Positions 43,766 through 52,028 of a stretch of 64,000 nt of DNA are shown piece after piece. Source of the stretch: Halorientalis pallida (GTDB lineage: Archaea > Halobacteriota > Halobacteria > Halobacteriales > Haloarculaceae); contig NZ_RDFA01000001.1 in assembly GCF_004118325.1 (NCBI RefSeq), positions 884,838 through 948,837 of the forward strand, in the 5' to 3' direction. Position numbers and translations under genes: made by a program. How positions within the stretch are numbered: the stretch's first letter is position 1; each line of letters begins with the position of its first letter. The notes beneath the pieces were generated by a model, which made no database searches, had not been told where the DNA came from, and saw nothing but the letters and a program-made list of their open reading frames with translations.

Positions 43766-43898
43766 CCACCTTTTTCCCGCTCGTGTTCGCGCTTCGCGCG
43801 AACCACTCGCGGCAAAAAACGTGGGCGAAAAAGGCCGACTGCTCGGCTTCGCCTCGCAGTCGGTGAACCGCGCTCGCTTCGCTCGCGCGGATGCTGGT
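43766..43898 (+). repeat. Modular hairpin element, left copy (inverted partner 44793-44920)
   Basis: This 133-base element is built of constant linkers and variable stems: a CCACCTTTTT end, a CCGCTCG/CGCGG half-stem enclosing hairpin 1 (43785-43803), an A-tract linker with GTGGGCGAAAAAGG, hairpin 2 (43836-43862), and a constant GTGAACCGCGC...GCGCGGATGCT end with a 6-bp stem. The inverted copy at 44793-44920 keeps the linkers, but both hairpins have different sequences that still pair. Confidence 0.88.
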
Positions 43899-44032
43899 GT
43901 TCGGTACAGATGCTGTACTGATCGAGTCAAGAATTTCGTGGGGATTCCTCTGACACGCTACAAACGGTACGCAGTCTTTGTTCTGACCGAGAGCTTCAAT
44001 CCAACAAGGGGGAGAGCATGAGTTTCGTTCGA

Positions 44033-44680
44033 TTACGACTCCTGTTCGTCACTGAAAGCGTCATATTCGAGTTTTGTGAAGACCGCGAGTGGCAGTGATC
44101 CAAGCCCGGCACCCAGTGCGAGGAGGACGAACAGGAGCATCGCAAACCCGCCATGCGCTCCACTCTGAACGGCCAGCCAATAGCCCAGCGCGGGGCCGCC
44201 GATGACCAGTGCGCAGGCGAGTATTGGGACCGCAAGTGACCGCTTTTCCCGGGGTGTTGCCACGTATGCACCGGAGATCACGCCTGCTGTGATCGGGGCA
44301 AGTCCAAGCACGAACGTCAGTCGGTTACGGGCCATGCCCACGAGAGTTGGATTGCCAGCATTGTATGGCGGGAGCGTAACCACAAGATCGTACCAGATGA
44401 ACCCCACCGCGAGTGGATACAGAACGGCGAGCGTGAGGAGTGCAGACACAACTCCACAGAGATCAGAACGTAGAGATGTCTTTACACACAGTGTCATCGT
44501 CCCTGGCAGAAGCAGTGAAAATACTCCGGCATGAAGGAGGACGGCATTGACCGACAGTGAATACCCGTGGAAAAGCTCTCCGCTGAGGAGATATTCGGTT
44601 AGGATGGATGTGGTTCCAAGAACGGATAGCGATAGACGGGGACGGCGACCGAAATAGTACATATATCGGATCGATATCAA
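44033..44680 (-). CDS. Multi-pass membrane protein inside hairpin-bounded cassette
   Basis: This 215-residue protein has about five or six TM helices and no recognised domain. Its DNA is clearly richer in A and T than the flanking genes, and codon use is less GC-biased, which suggests recent arrival. It is the only gene between the two inverted hairpin elements. Stretches such as YNAGNPTLVGMARNRLTFVLGLAPI and YVATPREKRSLAVPILA look like family features, but the family is unknown to me. The start may be the Met at codon 7 (44660-44662). Confidence 0.65.
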   Translation of the reverse strand: MISIRYMYYFGRRPRLSLSVLGTTSILTEYLLSGELFHGYSLSVNAVLLHAGVFSLLLPGTMTLCVKTSLRSDLCGVVSALLTLAVLYPLAVGFIWYDLVVTLPPYNAGNPTLVGMARNRLTFVLGLAPITAGVISGAYVATPREKRSLAVPILACALVIGGPALGYWLAVQSGAHGGFAMLLFVLLALGAGLGSLPLAVFTKLEYDAFSDEQES

Positions 44681-44792
44681 TATAGTAAATGTCTTCTGAT
44701 TGACTCTACCCTGCCGTCGGCTAACATACTTAGAAGTTGGTGATTGATAGGCAGTCCAAATCTATCGGCAGTTGTCCACTATTCGCGCTGAA

Positions 44793-44920
44793 ACTAGCAT
44801 CCGCGCGAGCGAAGCGAGCGCGGTTCACTGAATCGAGGCCGAAGGCCGGGATTCAGCCTTTTTCGCCCACGTTTTTGCCGCGAGTGGTGGCCGCAGGCCA
44901 CCCGAGCGGAAAAAAGGTGG
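44793..44920 (-). repeat. Modular hairpin element, right copy (inverted partner 43766-43898)
   Basis: Read on the minus strand this repeats the linkers of 43766-43898 nearly exactly, including both ends. Hairpin 1 (44886-44902) and hairpin 2 (44829-44855) have unrelated, self-complementary sequences. It ends exactly at the stop codon of the sensor kinase at 44921. No coding signal is present in the gap 44681-44920. Confidence 0.88.
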
Positions 44921-46720
44921 CTAGTCGTCGTCGGCCCCGATCCCGAGATTCAGGTCGGTCGCCTCCTCGTCGTCAACGTCGGTTTCGGGGATGGCGGCCT
45001 CCAGTTCGACGGTGACGGTACAGCCCCGGTCGGTGTTCTCGAACTCGATGTCGCCCTGCGAGAGGTCGACGATCCAGTCGACCAACCAGAGGCCGATGCT
45101 GGAGCCGTGTTCGAGGGCGGTCTCCTCGCGGCGTTCGAGGACTTCGATCTCCTTGTAGGGGATGCCGGGGCCGTTGTCGGCGACGCGGATGGTCGCGTGG
45201 TCGTCGCCGCAGTCGGCGGTGACGACGACCTGTGGGTCTTCGGAGTCGTTGTGCATCGCGGCGTTCTCGATCACGTTCTCGACGGCGTGGGACACGGCCC
45301 AGTGGGCGTGGACGGGACAGGTGTCGGGGAGGTCGGTCTCGAAGGAGACGTCGGGGAACTCCCGGCGGGTGGTCTCGATGGCGTCGGTGGCCATCTCTAC
45401 GACGTCGAACTCGCTGCGGGTGCGCTCGCCCGAGAGGAGTTTCTCGACGGTGCGGGCCTTCTCGCTGGCGTCGAGCAGGTTGTCGCTCTTGTCCATGATC
45501 GTCTGGAGCCGTTCGGCCTGCAGGCCGGAGGTCTCCTCGGCGAGCATCTGGGCGTTGGCCTTGACCACCGAGAGGTCGTTGCGGACGTTGTGCCGGAGGA
45601 CGCGGGAGAGGACCTGCTTGAGCAGGTCGAGTTCCTGCTGTTTCTGCCGGAGGTCGGTCACGTCGTAACACAGCACCGTCCAGCCGAGGTGCTCGCCGTC
45701 GTCGTCGAGGCTGGACACCCGGACGACGAAGGTGCGGGAGACGCCGTTGATGGCGGTCGTGAACTCGTGGCCGTCGAGCAAGTCGGCGACGCCCGCGGCC
45801 GAGGCCGCGGTGCCGGCCGCGCCGCCGCGAACGCTCGGCAACGACTCGGAGAGTTCGACCACGCCGACGATACCGCGGCCGACGGCTTCGTCGGTCAGGC
45901 CGAGGACGAGTTTCGCCGCCTCGTTCAACTCGATGACGGTCCCGTCGACGCTGTAGACGAGGATGGCGCCGTCGATGGCCTCGATGAGGCTGTTCTCGGG
46001 TAGGGAGACCACGTCGTAGTTGCCGAAGCGGACCACGCCGAGGACGACGAAGCTGTTGACCAGGACGTACACCAGCGGATGGGGTTCGTAGGGGAGGTCG
46101 AGGAAGGCGAAGCCGACGGCGAAGAGGAGGCCGGCCGCGCCACCCAGGACCAGCATCGTGTTGCGCCAGCGGTAGAGTCGCTGCTCCGAACGGAGCGTGA
46201 AGGCGACCAGCAGGCCGACGCTGGCGACCAGCAGGCCCAGCGAGTAGAGACTCTGAACGATCGCGGCCGGCCCGGTCGTGAAGACGATGGGCGAGAGGAA
46301 CGCGTCCGTAGTCGTGACCGACGCCGACGACCAGTACAGCGAGTGCAGTCCCGGCACCGCCGGCGCGGTGTTGGTCACGAGCAGACCGACGCTGACCGCC
46401 AGCGGGCCGCCGGCCAGCGCGAGCGTCGGGCGACGAGCCAGCACCGCCCGTTCGGTCCAGGCGACCACGAACAGGTACCAGAGGAAGACGACGACCGCCG
46501 CGAGGACGCCGAACAGCTTCCAGAAGATCACCTTCGTCGTCACCGTCGGCGCGACCAGCGAGAGCAGGTACAAAAGCGACTGCAGACTGCCCAGCACCGC
46601 GGCGGCGAGCAGGTACTCCAGTCCCCGGACGTTCCGGTTCGTCCAGTACACGTACGCGAAAGCCGCCATCACCACCGTACTGAACAGGTACCAACCCGCC
46701 CACAGCGCGTTCGCCAGCAT
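44921..46720 (-). CDS. Histidine kinase with 7TM sensor and PAS domain
   Basis: This 599-residue protein has seven TM helices (about residues 2-220) and a PAS domain (DGAILVYSVDGTVIELNEAAKLVLG, about 245-370) holding an Ala/Gly-rich insert (GGAAGTAASAAG). The H-box is SRVLRHNVRNDLSVV, with the N-box VENVIENAAMHND, G1 DNGPGIPYKE and G2 GSSIGLWLVDW. The tail is very acidic. The start at 46718-46720 is preferred over the ATG ten codons upstream. No response regulator is adjacent on its strand. Confidence 0.93.
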   Translation of the reverse strand: MLANALWAGWYLFSTVVMAAFAYVYWTNRNVRGLEYLLAAAVLGSLQSLLYLLSLVAPTVTTKVIFWKLFGVLAAVVVFLWYLFVVAWTERAVLARRPTLALAGGPLAVSVGLLVTNTAPAVPGLHSLYWSSASVTTTDAFLSPIVFTTGPAAIVQSLYSLGLLVASVGLLVAFTLRSEQRLYRWRNTMLVLGGAAGLLFAVGFAFLDLPYEPHPLVYVLVNSFVVLGVVRFGNYDVVSLPENSLIEAIDGAILVYSVDGTVIELNEAAKLVLGLTDEAVGRGIVGVVELSESLPSVRGGAAGTAASAAGVADLLDGHEFTTAINGVSRTFVVRVSSLDDDGEHLGWTVLCYDVTDLRQKQQELDLLKQVLSRVLRHNVRNDLSVVKANAQMLAEETSGLQAERLQTIMDKSDNLLDASEKARTVEKLLSGERTRSEFDVVEMATDAIETTRREFPDVSFETDLPDTCPVHAHWAVSHAVENVIENAAMHNDSEDPQVVVTADCGDDHATIRVADNGPGIPYKEIEVLERREETALEHGSSIGLWLVDWIVDLSQGDIEFENTDRGCTVTVELEAAIPETDVDDEEATDLNLGIGADDD

Positions 46721-46951
46721 CCGTGCTATCGACCATCGGCTACAAACCAACTTGTAGGTTCGCCCCGAATTTTCAGTTTTGATTCCACACGGAAAGCCCG
46801 TGCAATCACGGGGGCTCGTCGGCGGGTCGGCGTCGGTCGGACCCGCAAAGTCGGCGATAGTAACCCCTTAGTGACGCCGCGGGGACCTTCGGACGATGAC
46901 TGCTGTACCAGCCACGCCCGTGATCGGCCGCGGACCGACGGGGTGGAACCG

Positions 46952-47971
46952 ATGACGAGCGTCAAGGACTTCCGCGTCGACCAGGCGGCCACGGCCGCCG
47001 AACTCGGCCGGGGCGCGTTCGTGTTCACCGACGACTACTCCGTGTTCGACTGGGGGAAGATGCCCGACGACATCCCGAACAAGGGGGCCAGCCTCTGTGC
47101 GATGGGCGCGTACAACTTCGAGTTGCTCGAAGCCGCTGACATCCCCACTCACTACGAGGGCGTCGTCAGCGGCGGCGAGGCAGTCGAACTCGCCGCGGTC
47201 GCCGACCCGCCCCGCGAGATGGCTATCGAACTCACGCAGGTCCCGGACCTGCCCCACGACGGCCGCGAGTACGACTACGACGCCTACTACGCCGAGGCGG
47301 GCGAGAACCACCTGATCCCCCTGGAGATCGTCTTCCGCAACACCGTCCCCGTCGGGTCGAGCCTGCGGTCCCGCGCCGACCCCGGCGACTTCGGCCTCGA
47401 CTTCGAGGAGTGGCCCGACGAGGTCGTGGACCTCTCCGACCCGGTCGTGGAGTTCTCGACGAAACTGGAGACGTCCGACCGCTACCTCGACCGCCAGGAA
47501 GCCGACCGGATCGCCGGCCCGGTCGACGTCGACGACCTGGAAGCCCTCGCCCTCGACGTGAACGAAGTCGTCACCGAGCGCGCCGACGAAGTCGGCCTGG
47601 TCCACGAGGACGGCAAGATCGAGTGTTTCCACTTCGACGGCGAGGTCCGGGTCGCCGACGTCGTCGGCACCTTCGACGAGAACCGCTTCTCCTACGACGG
47701 CCAAGAAGTCTCGAAGGAAGTCATCCGACAGTACCACAAGCGAACCCAGTCCGAGTGGGTCGAGGCCGTGTCGGCGGCCAAAGACCAGGCCAAAGCCGAG
47801 GACGTGGCCGACTGGAAGGCACTCTGTGACCACGAGCCCAAGCCCCTCCCGGACCACGTCGTCGACGCCGCCAGGGACCTCTACACGGCCGGGACGAACG
47901 CCTACATCGGACGGGAGCTGTTCGACGCACCGCCGCTCTCCGAAGCCGTCGAGGCCGTCCAGCGCCTCTAG
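46952..47971 (+). CDS. purC: SAICAR synthase (phosphoribosylaminoimidazolesuccinocarboxamide synthase)
   Basis: This 339-residue enzyme adds aspartate to CAIR with ATP in purine synthesis. Recognisable blocks are GAFVFTDDYSVFDWGKMPDDIPNKG at the start (the substrate loop), IPLEIVFRNTVPVGSSL near residue 122, and VGLVHEDGKIECFHF near residue 215. It is longer than the bacterial enzyme owing to haloarchaeal inserts. The start at 46952 agrees with the family; the open frame upstream of it is spurious. Its stop shares the CTAG palindrome with the convergent small membrane-protein gene. Confidence 0.93.
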   Translation: MTSVKDFRVDQAATAAELGRGAFVFTDDYSVFDWGKMPDDIPNKGASLCAMGAYNFELLEAADIPTHYEGVVSGGEAVELAAVADPPREMAIELTQVPDLPHDGREYDYDAYYAEAGENHLIPLEIVFRNTVPVGSSLRSRADPGDFGLDFEEWPDEVVDLSDPVVEFSTKLETSDRYLDRQEADRIAGPVDVDDLEALALDVNEVVTERADEVGLVHEDGKIECFHFDGEVRVADVVGTFDENRFSYDGQEVSKEVIRQYHKRTQSEWVEAVSAAKDQAKAEDVADWKALCDHEPKPLPDHVVDAARDLYTAGTNAYIGRELFDAPPLSEAVEAVQRL

Positions 47972-48321
47972 GAGCCCGAGCCGGACCCCGAGGGCCGCGG
48001 CCGGAGGAATCGTGCGGAGGCCGGACCGACGATACAGAGGACCCCACCGATCGCCGTCGGAACGATCCACAACGGTGCGCTCCAGATCACGTAGAACGTC
48101 GTGACCGACAGCGCCATCGCGACGACGCCCCCGACTGGCGCGAGTTTCGGTTTCGAGAGTGCCAGCAGTCCCATCCCGGAGATGCCGACCCCCATGTTCA
48201 TCACGAACAGGATCGGGACGATGAACCCGAACCTGTCGTCCTGTGTCAGATAGCCCACGGTCAACATTCCGGCGAAGATGAGGACGACACCCCCCAGTTC
48301 GGTCAATTTGTTCGACACCAT
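47968..48321 (-). CDS. Small four-helix membrane protein
   Basis: This 117-residue protein has four TM helices (about residues 8-25, 33-55, 60-80 and 83-102) and a Pro/Gly/Ser C-tail. It has no recognised domain. An AT-rich stretch with AATACCGGAGGTAAAAC just before the ATG supplies promoter and possible ribosome site. It overlaps the end of purC by 4 bases. Confidence 0.68.
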   Translation of the reverse strand: MVSNKLTELGGVVLIFAGMLTVGYLTQDDRFGFIVPILFVMNMGVGISGMGLLALSKPKLAPVGGVVAMALSVTTFYVIWSAPLWIVPTAIGGVLCIVGPASARFLRPRPSGSGSGS

Positions 48322-48508
48322 CGTCCGTGTAGTTTTACCTCCGGTATTAATAAATGCACCCGATGAAATCCGGTATTTAATTACGGGGTAGGTCCGTACC
48401 CGTGTCGGGCGGTTCGCCGTTCACTTCGACGCCGACTCACTCACTCCACCCGCTCGCGGCTTCGCCGCTCGCGCATACGGAGACGCTCCCGCTGGTCGCG
48501 CCTCCCGT

Positions 48509-48607
48509 CAGTCGTCGGCCTCGCTCTCCTCGCGGGTCGTACCTCCCCGCTCGGTATTTCGAGGCCTCCTCTTTCGCTACCGCTCAATCGTCGGCCTCGC
48601 TCTCCTC
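48509..48607. repeat. Duplicated 3' end of purU (23-bp direct repeat)
   Basis: The last bases of purU with its stop codon (48585-48607) are repeated with one mismatch at 48509-48531, 76 bases further downstream of the gene. The intervening gap has short C-rich stretches (CGGGTCGTACCTCCCCGCTCGG) resembling the 35-bp tandem repeat unit at 56091-56230. The rest of the gap 48322-48583 shows only one small stem-loop near 48455. Confidence 0.65.
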
Positions 48608-49576
48608 CCCGCCGCGATTCGCCACGACCTCGCCGAGCCCGTCGATAGGCCGGTCGGGGTTGGCGTCGTCGAGCACCTCCGGGGATCCAAGTTGCACGTC
48701 GTCGGTGTCGAGGTCGTCGCGGAGCTTCGTCCGGCCGCGGTGGACCGAGACGGCGTCGTTGAGGTGGAGTTTGATCGCCTCGATGAGCGCCTCGGCTTCC
48801 AGCGGCTGGCCGATCCGCTGGAGGTCCTCCTCGCTGGCGTCGTCGGGCACGTTGAACGCCCGCTGGGTGATGATGGGCCCCTGGTCAAGGTCGGTCGTGA
48901 CGTAATGGGCGGTGACGCCCGCGATACGGACGCCCTCCTCGATGGCCTGCATGTACGCCGACGCGCCGGGGAACGCGGGGAGCAGGGAGGGGTGGACGTT
49001 GATGATCCTGTTCTCGTAGCGAAAGACCACGTCCGGGCTGAGGATGCGCATGTAGCGGGCCAGTACCACGAGGTCGGCCTCGTACTCCTGGAGGAGGTCG
49101 AGCAGGTGGTCCTCGTCGGGCGTCCCCTTCTCGTCGCCGATGTCGTGGAAGGGCACGTCGTACTTCTCGGCCAGCGGCCGCAGGTCCGGGTGGTTCCCGA
49201 TGACGACACTCACGTCCGCGCCCAGGTCACCGTTGGCCCAGGACTCGAAGATGGCCTCCAGACAGTGTGACTCCTTGGTCACGAGGACGGCCATGGTCTG
49301 GGTCTCGCGCTCGGCGGGGAACCGCACCTGGATGTCGACGCCGAGTTCCTCGCCCAGTTCGTCGGCGTCCTCCCGGAGTTTCTCCTCGGTGCAGACCATC
49401 TCGGAGGTGTCGACGTGCATGGTCATCCGGAAGACGCCCTCCCGGACGGCCTGGTCGAGGTCCTCGATGTTGATGCCCCGCTCGAACAGAAGCGAGGTGA
49501 CGTTCGCGATGAGGCCGGTGTCGTCTTCGCCGACGACGGTAATCTCAGTCAGTTTGTGTTTTTTCACGGTGACCAC
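48584..49576 (-). CDS. purU: Formyltetrahydrofolate deformylase-like protein
   Basis: This 330-residue protein has an ACT domain (EITVVGEDDTGLIANVTSLLFERGINIEDLDQ, residues about 10-85) and a formyltransferase domain with GNHPDLRPLAEKYDVP, INVHPSLLPAFPGASAY (catalytic Asn and His) and GVTAHYVTTDLDQGPI (catalytic Asp). PurU hydrolyses 10-formyl-THF to formate for one-carbon balance or purine synthesis. The C-terminus adds about 45 haloarchaea-type acidic residues. It lies near purC and upstream of purS-purQ, but on its own transcript. Confidence 0.9.
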   Translation of the reverse strand: MVTVKKHKLTEITVVGEDDTGLIANVTSLLFERGINIEDLDQAVREGVFRMTMHVDTSEMVCTEEKLREDADELGEELGVDIQVRFPAERETQTMAVLVTKESHCLEAIFESWANGDLGADVSVVIGNHPDLRPLAEKYDVPFHDIGDEKGTPDEDHLLDLLQEYEADLVVLARYMRILSPDVVFRYENRIINVHPSLLPAFPGASAYMQAIEEGVRIAGVTAHYVTTDLDQGPIITQRAFNVPDDASEEDLQRIGQPLEAEALIEAIKLHLNDAVSVHRGRTKLRDDLDTDDVQLGSPEVLDDANPDRPIDGLGEVVANRGGEESEADD

Positions 49577-49778
49577 CAGCTGGCGCTGTCGGCGACTGCA
49601 GTCATGGTCCCTCTCGGCAACGCCCGGCGAAAAAAGTTGTTTTTCGAGGTCCTATCGGTCCAGGTACACAATCGTCGTCTCGGGAGCGTGAGGACTGCCG
49701 TGACCGCCTCCCCGTCGTGAACAGAGCGGAGCGAAGCTCCGCAGGCAGCCGGGCGGAGCCCGGCGACGACGAGGCTTC

Positions 49779-50446
49779 CCGAGCGGTGGGATATTTGCCG
49801 GTCTACGGTCGGACCTGTTCTTGTGAGGCTACTCGCCCCGTCGATTTATCGAACAGGCGGACCGATGGCTGGGACAGACAGCCGTTACTCCTATCCACAG
49901 AGGGACTCGGCGTTACCGTCGCACGCATATTCTCGGCCGCGTTCAGGTCACTATTAGCGACCAGTTCGCGGTTCTCACAGACGTACAGACCACGCTCAAC
50001 GCGGTTCGAATCGGCTTTCCTACCACACTCACAGCAGGTGATCGACGTGGCCAACTCGTACTCATCAACACGCTCTACCTCAATCCCACGTTGTTCAGCC
50101 TTGGACTCGATGTGATTCAGAATGGTTTCAAACGCCCAGTCGTGGAGGCGTTTGTCCCCGTGGCGGCCCCAGTCTTCATGCGCGCGGACGTTCTTCATTG
50201 GTGAGTGACGACGTAATGGTGCGTGTCGTAACTAGATCCACTACACATAGCCAATGACAGTATAGTAACTTCATGACGGTGAGCCGGCGTAGAATATCCA
50301 GCCAGCAGGAACGGTGGCGGCATCTTCCCGAAGCTTACGCGATTCACTCCCGCCCAGTTCGCTCCTCCGTTCCGACAGCAAGTGTCGGAACGCTCCTCGC
50401 TCACGGGAAGGGTGGGATTCTCTCGCGGAATCAAGATAGACATTTG
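49779..50446 (-). mobile_element. Internally deleted IS200/IS605-type TnpB element
   Basis: Both ends match the complete element at 54186-55667: the 3' end starts with a TTCCCGAGCGGTGGGA hairpin at 49777-49792, and the 5' end covers 50290-50446, ending GGGATTCTCTCGCGGAATC. The middle is missing, so only the last 131 codons of tnpB remain. At about 670 bp versus 1480 bp it has lost over half its length. It cannot move on its own. Two extra GC hairpins (49726-49742 and 49748-49764) flank its 3' end. Confidence 0.85.
49803..50198 (-). pseudogene. tnpB: TnpB C-terminal fragment
   Basis: This 131-codon frame encodes the last part of a TnpB RuvC-like nuclease: HDWAFETILNHIESKAEQRGIEVERVDE, then the zinc finger and RuvC-III. 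The zinc finger is damaged: CCECG is kept, but the second pair reads CENRE instead of CEECG. RuvC-III still has its Asp (VANSDLNAAENM). The N-terminal two thirds, including RuvC-I, are absent, so no nuclease can be made. Confidence 0.9.
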
Positions 50447-50478
50447 TACGTGGGGTGGTTACACCCGACGAGTCGAGC

Positions 50479-51372
50479 ATGCCGGTCACTGTGCTGTACG
50501 CCGACGGCGACGAGTCGGGCCGGACGGCCACAGCGAAGAGGCTGTCCTCGGCCGGGCTCGACGTGCACGAGGCCGCAACTCTCGACGCGGCGACGGAGAC
50601 GATCGGGACGACGGCGGTCGACTGCGTCGTCACGGCGTACAAGCTCCCCGACGGGACCGGACTCGAGCTGTTTTCGACGGTTCGGGAGGCGGCGCCCGAC
50701 ACGCCCTGTATCCTCTTTACCGACGCGGCGACGAGCGAGATCGACACGGCGGCCTTCGAGGGGTTGGTCGCGGAGTATCTCCCCAGCGAGACGCCGAATG
50801 CACACGAGCGGCTGCGGGAGTTGGTCGACGAGCTCGTCACTCGCCGGACGCAGGTCGGGTATCCCCTCCCCGACGACGAGGACGCACGGCTGGCGGCACT
50901 GGAAAAGTACGACGTGGACGACCTGGCGACCCAGGAGACGCTCGACCGGCTGACGAAACTGGCGTCCCACTTCATCGACGTTGACAAGGTGTTCGTCGGC
51001 GTCGTCGGCGAACACGAGGAGCGGTTCGTCTCCTGTCAAGGGGCGGATCTCGACCCGCTAGAGCGGGAGAACACCATGTGTACCCACGCGATCCTCGAAC
51101 CCGACGTACTCGTCGTCGAGGACGCCCACGAGGACGACCGGTTCAAACACAACGACGCGCTGGATCGACTGGACATCCGCTCGTACGTCGGGGCACCGCT
51201 CCACGGTCCCGACGGCGCGGCCCTCGGGAGCTTCTGTCTCACCGACGCCGAACCCCGGGCGTTCACCGACGAGGAGATCCACTTCGTCCGCCTGCTAGCC
51301 GACGAAACGGCCGAGCAACTCGATCTCAGACGACAGTTGCAGGCGGCTCGGACGGGGGGCGACGACCGATGA
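50479..51372 (+). CDS. Degenerate receiver plus GAF domain protein
   Basis: This 297-residue protein has a receiver-like domain (about residues 1-120; VTVLYADGDESGRTA) and a GAF domain (about 155-285; FVGVVGEHEERFVSCQGADLD, then RSYVGAPLHGPDGAALGSFCLTD). The phosphoacceptor Asp of the receiver is replaced by Ala53 in VVTAYKLPDGTG, so it should not be phosphorylated. The GAF part resembles those that sense redox state or small ligands. Its stop overlaps the start of the RecA-like gene (ATGA), implying one operon. A GTG eight codons upstream is an alternative start. Confidence 0.85.
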   Translation: MPVTVLYADGDESGRTATAKRLSSAGLDVHEAATLDAATETIGTTAVDCVVTAYKLPDGTGLELFSTVREAAPDTPCILFTDAATSEIDTAAFEGLVAEYLPSETPNAHERLRELVDELVTRRTQVGYPLPDDEDARLAALEKYDVDDLATQETLDRLTKLASHFIDVDKVFVGVVGEHEERFVSCQGADLDPLERENTMCTHAILEPDVLVVEDAHEDDRFKHNDALDRLDIRSYVGAPLHGPDGAALGSFCLTDAEPRAFTDEEIHFVRLLADETAEQLDLRRQLQAARTGGDDR

Positions 51373-52028
51373 GTCAGGACGCGCAGCGGCGCTATCAGTT
51401 CGAGGGATTGCCGATCGAGCCGGTCCGACCGGGGACGAACCTGCTCGTGGCCGGGCCGCCGTTCGCCGGGACGAAAGCGGTCGCGCTGCGGATGCTGGCG
51501 GCCGGCGGACTGACCGAAGAGGGGCTCGTTCTGGTCGCCGCCGACGACACGGGCACGGCGACGCTGGAGGCGTACGCCGGGGTCGGTGGCACGTTCGACC
51601 GGGCGCGGATGGCCGTCATCGAGTGTGGTTCGCCGGGCGGTGACAGCGACGACGGGAACATCCGAACCGTGCGCTCGCCCAGCGATCTGACCGGCATCGG
51701 CATCGAGTTCTCCTCGCTGTACGAGGGACTGTACACGGAAGGTGTCGAGCGCGTGCGGATCGGGCTGTTCTCCATCTCGACGCTGTTGATGTACGCCGAG
51801 GAATTCCAGCCGGTCTACCGGTTTCTCCACACGATCACCGGCCGTGTCCGGTCGGCAGACGGGCTGGCGACCTGCCTGATCGACCCGAGCGCACAGGACG
51901 AACAGACGATCAGTTCGGTCGAACAGACGTTCGACGGTCGCGTCGACGTTCGCCGGACCGACGACGGCGACTACCGGCTCCGCGTCCGTGGCCTCCCCGA
52001 CCAGCCCGACGGCTGGCAGGAGTTCTAA
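51369..52028 (+). CDS. RecA-like (DUF7504-type) protein
   Basis: This 219-residue protein has a RecA/KaiC-like core. A Walker A-like loop, LLVAGPPFAGTKAVALRML near residue 28, has GxxxxGTK spacing that departs from the strict GK[ST] order. A LLMYAEEFQPVYRFLHTITGRVR helix and a LATCLIDPSA strand follow near 160. Such proteins, often called HTR-like or DUF7504, are associated with sensor proteins in haloarchaea. It overlaps the pseudo-receiver/GAF gene by 4 bases, so the two probably act together. Its stop overlaps that of the convergent R2-like gene. Confidence 0.78.
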   Translation: MSQDAQRRYQFEGLPIEPVRPGTNLLVAGPPFAGTKAVALRMLAAGGLTEEGLVLVAADDTGTATLEAYAGVGGTFDRARMAVIECGSPGGDSDDGNIRTVRSPSDLTGIGIEFSSLYEGLYTEGVERVRIGLFSISTLLMYAEEFQPVYRFLHTITGRVRSADGLATCLIDPSAQDEQTISSVEQTFDGRVDVRRTDDGDYRLRVRGLPDQPDGWQEF

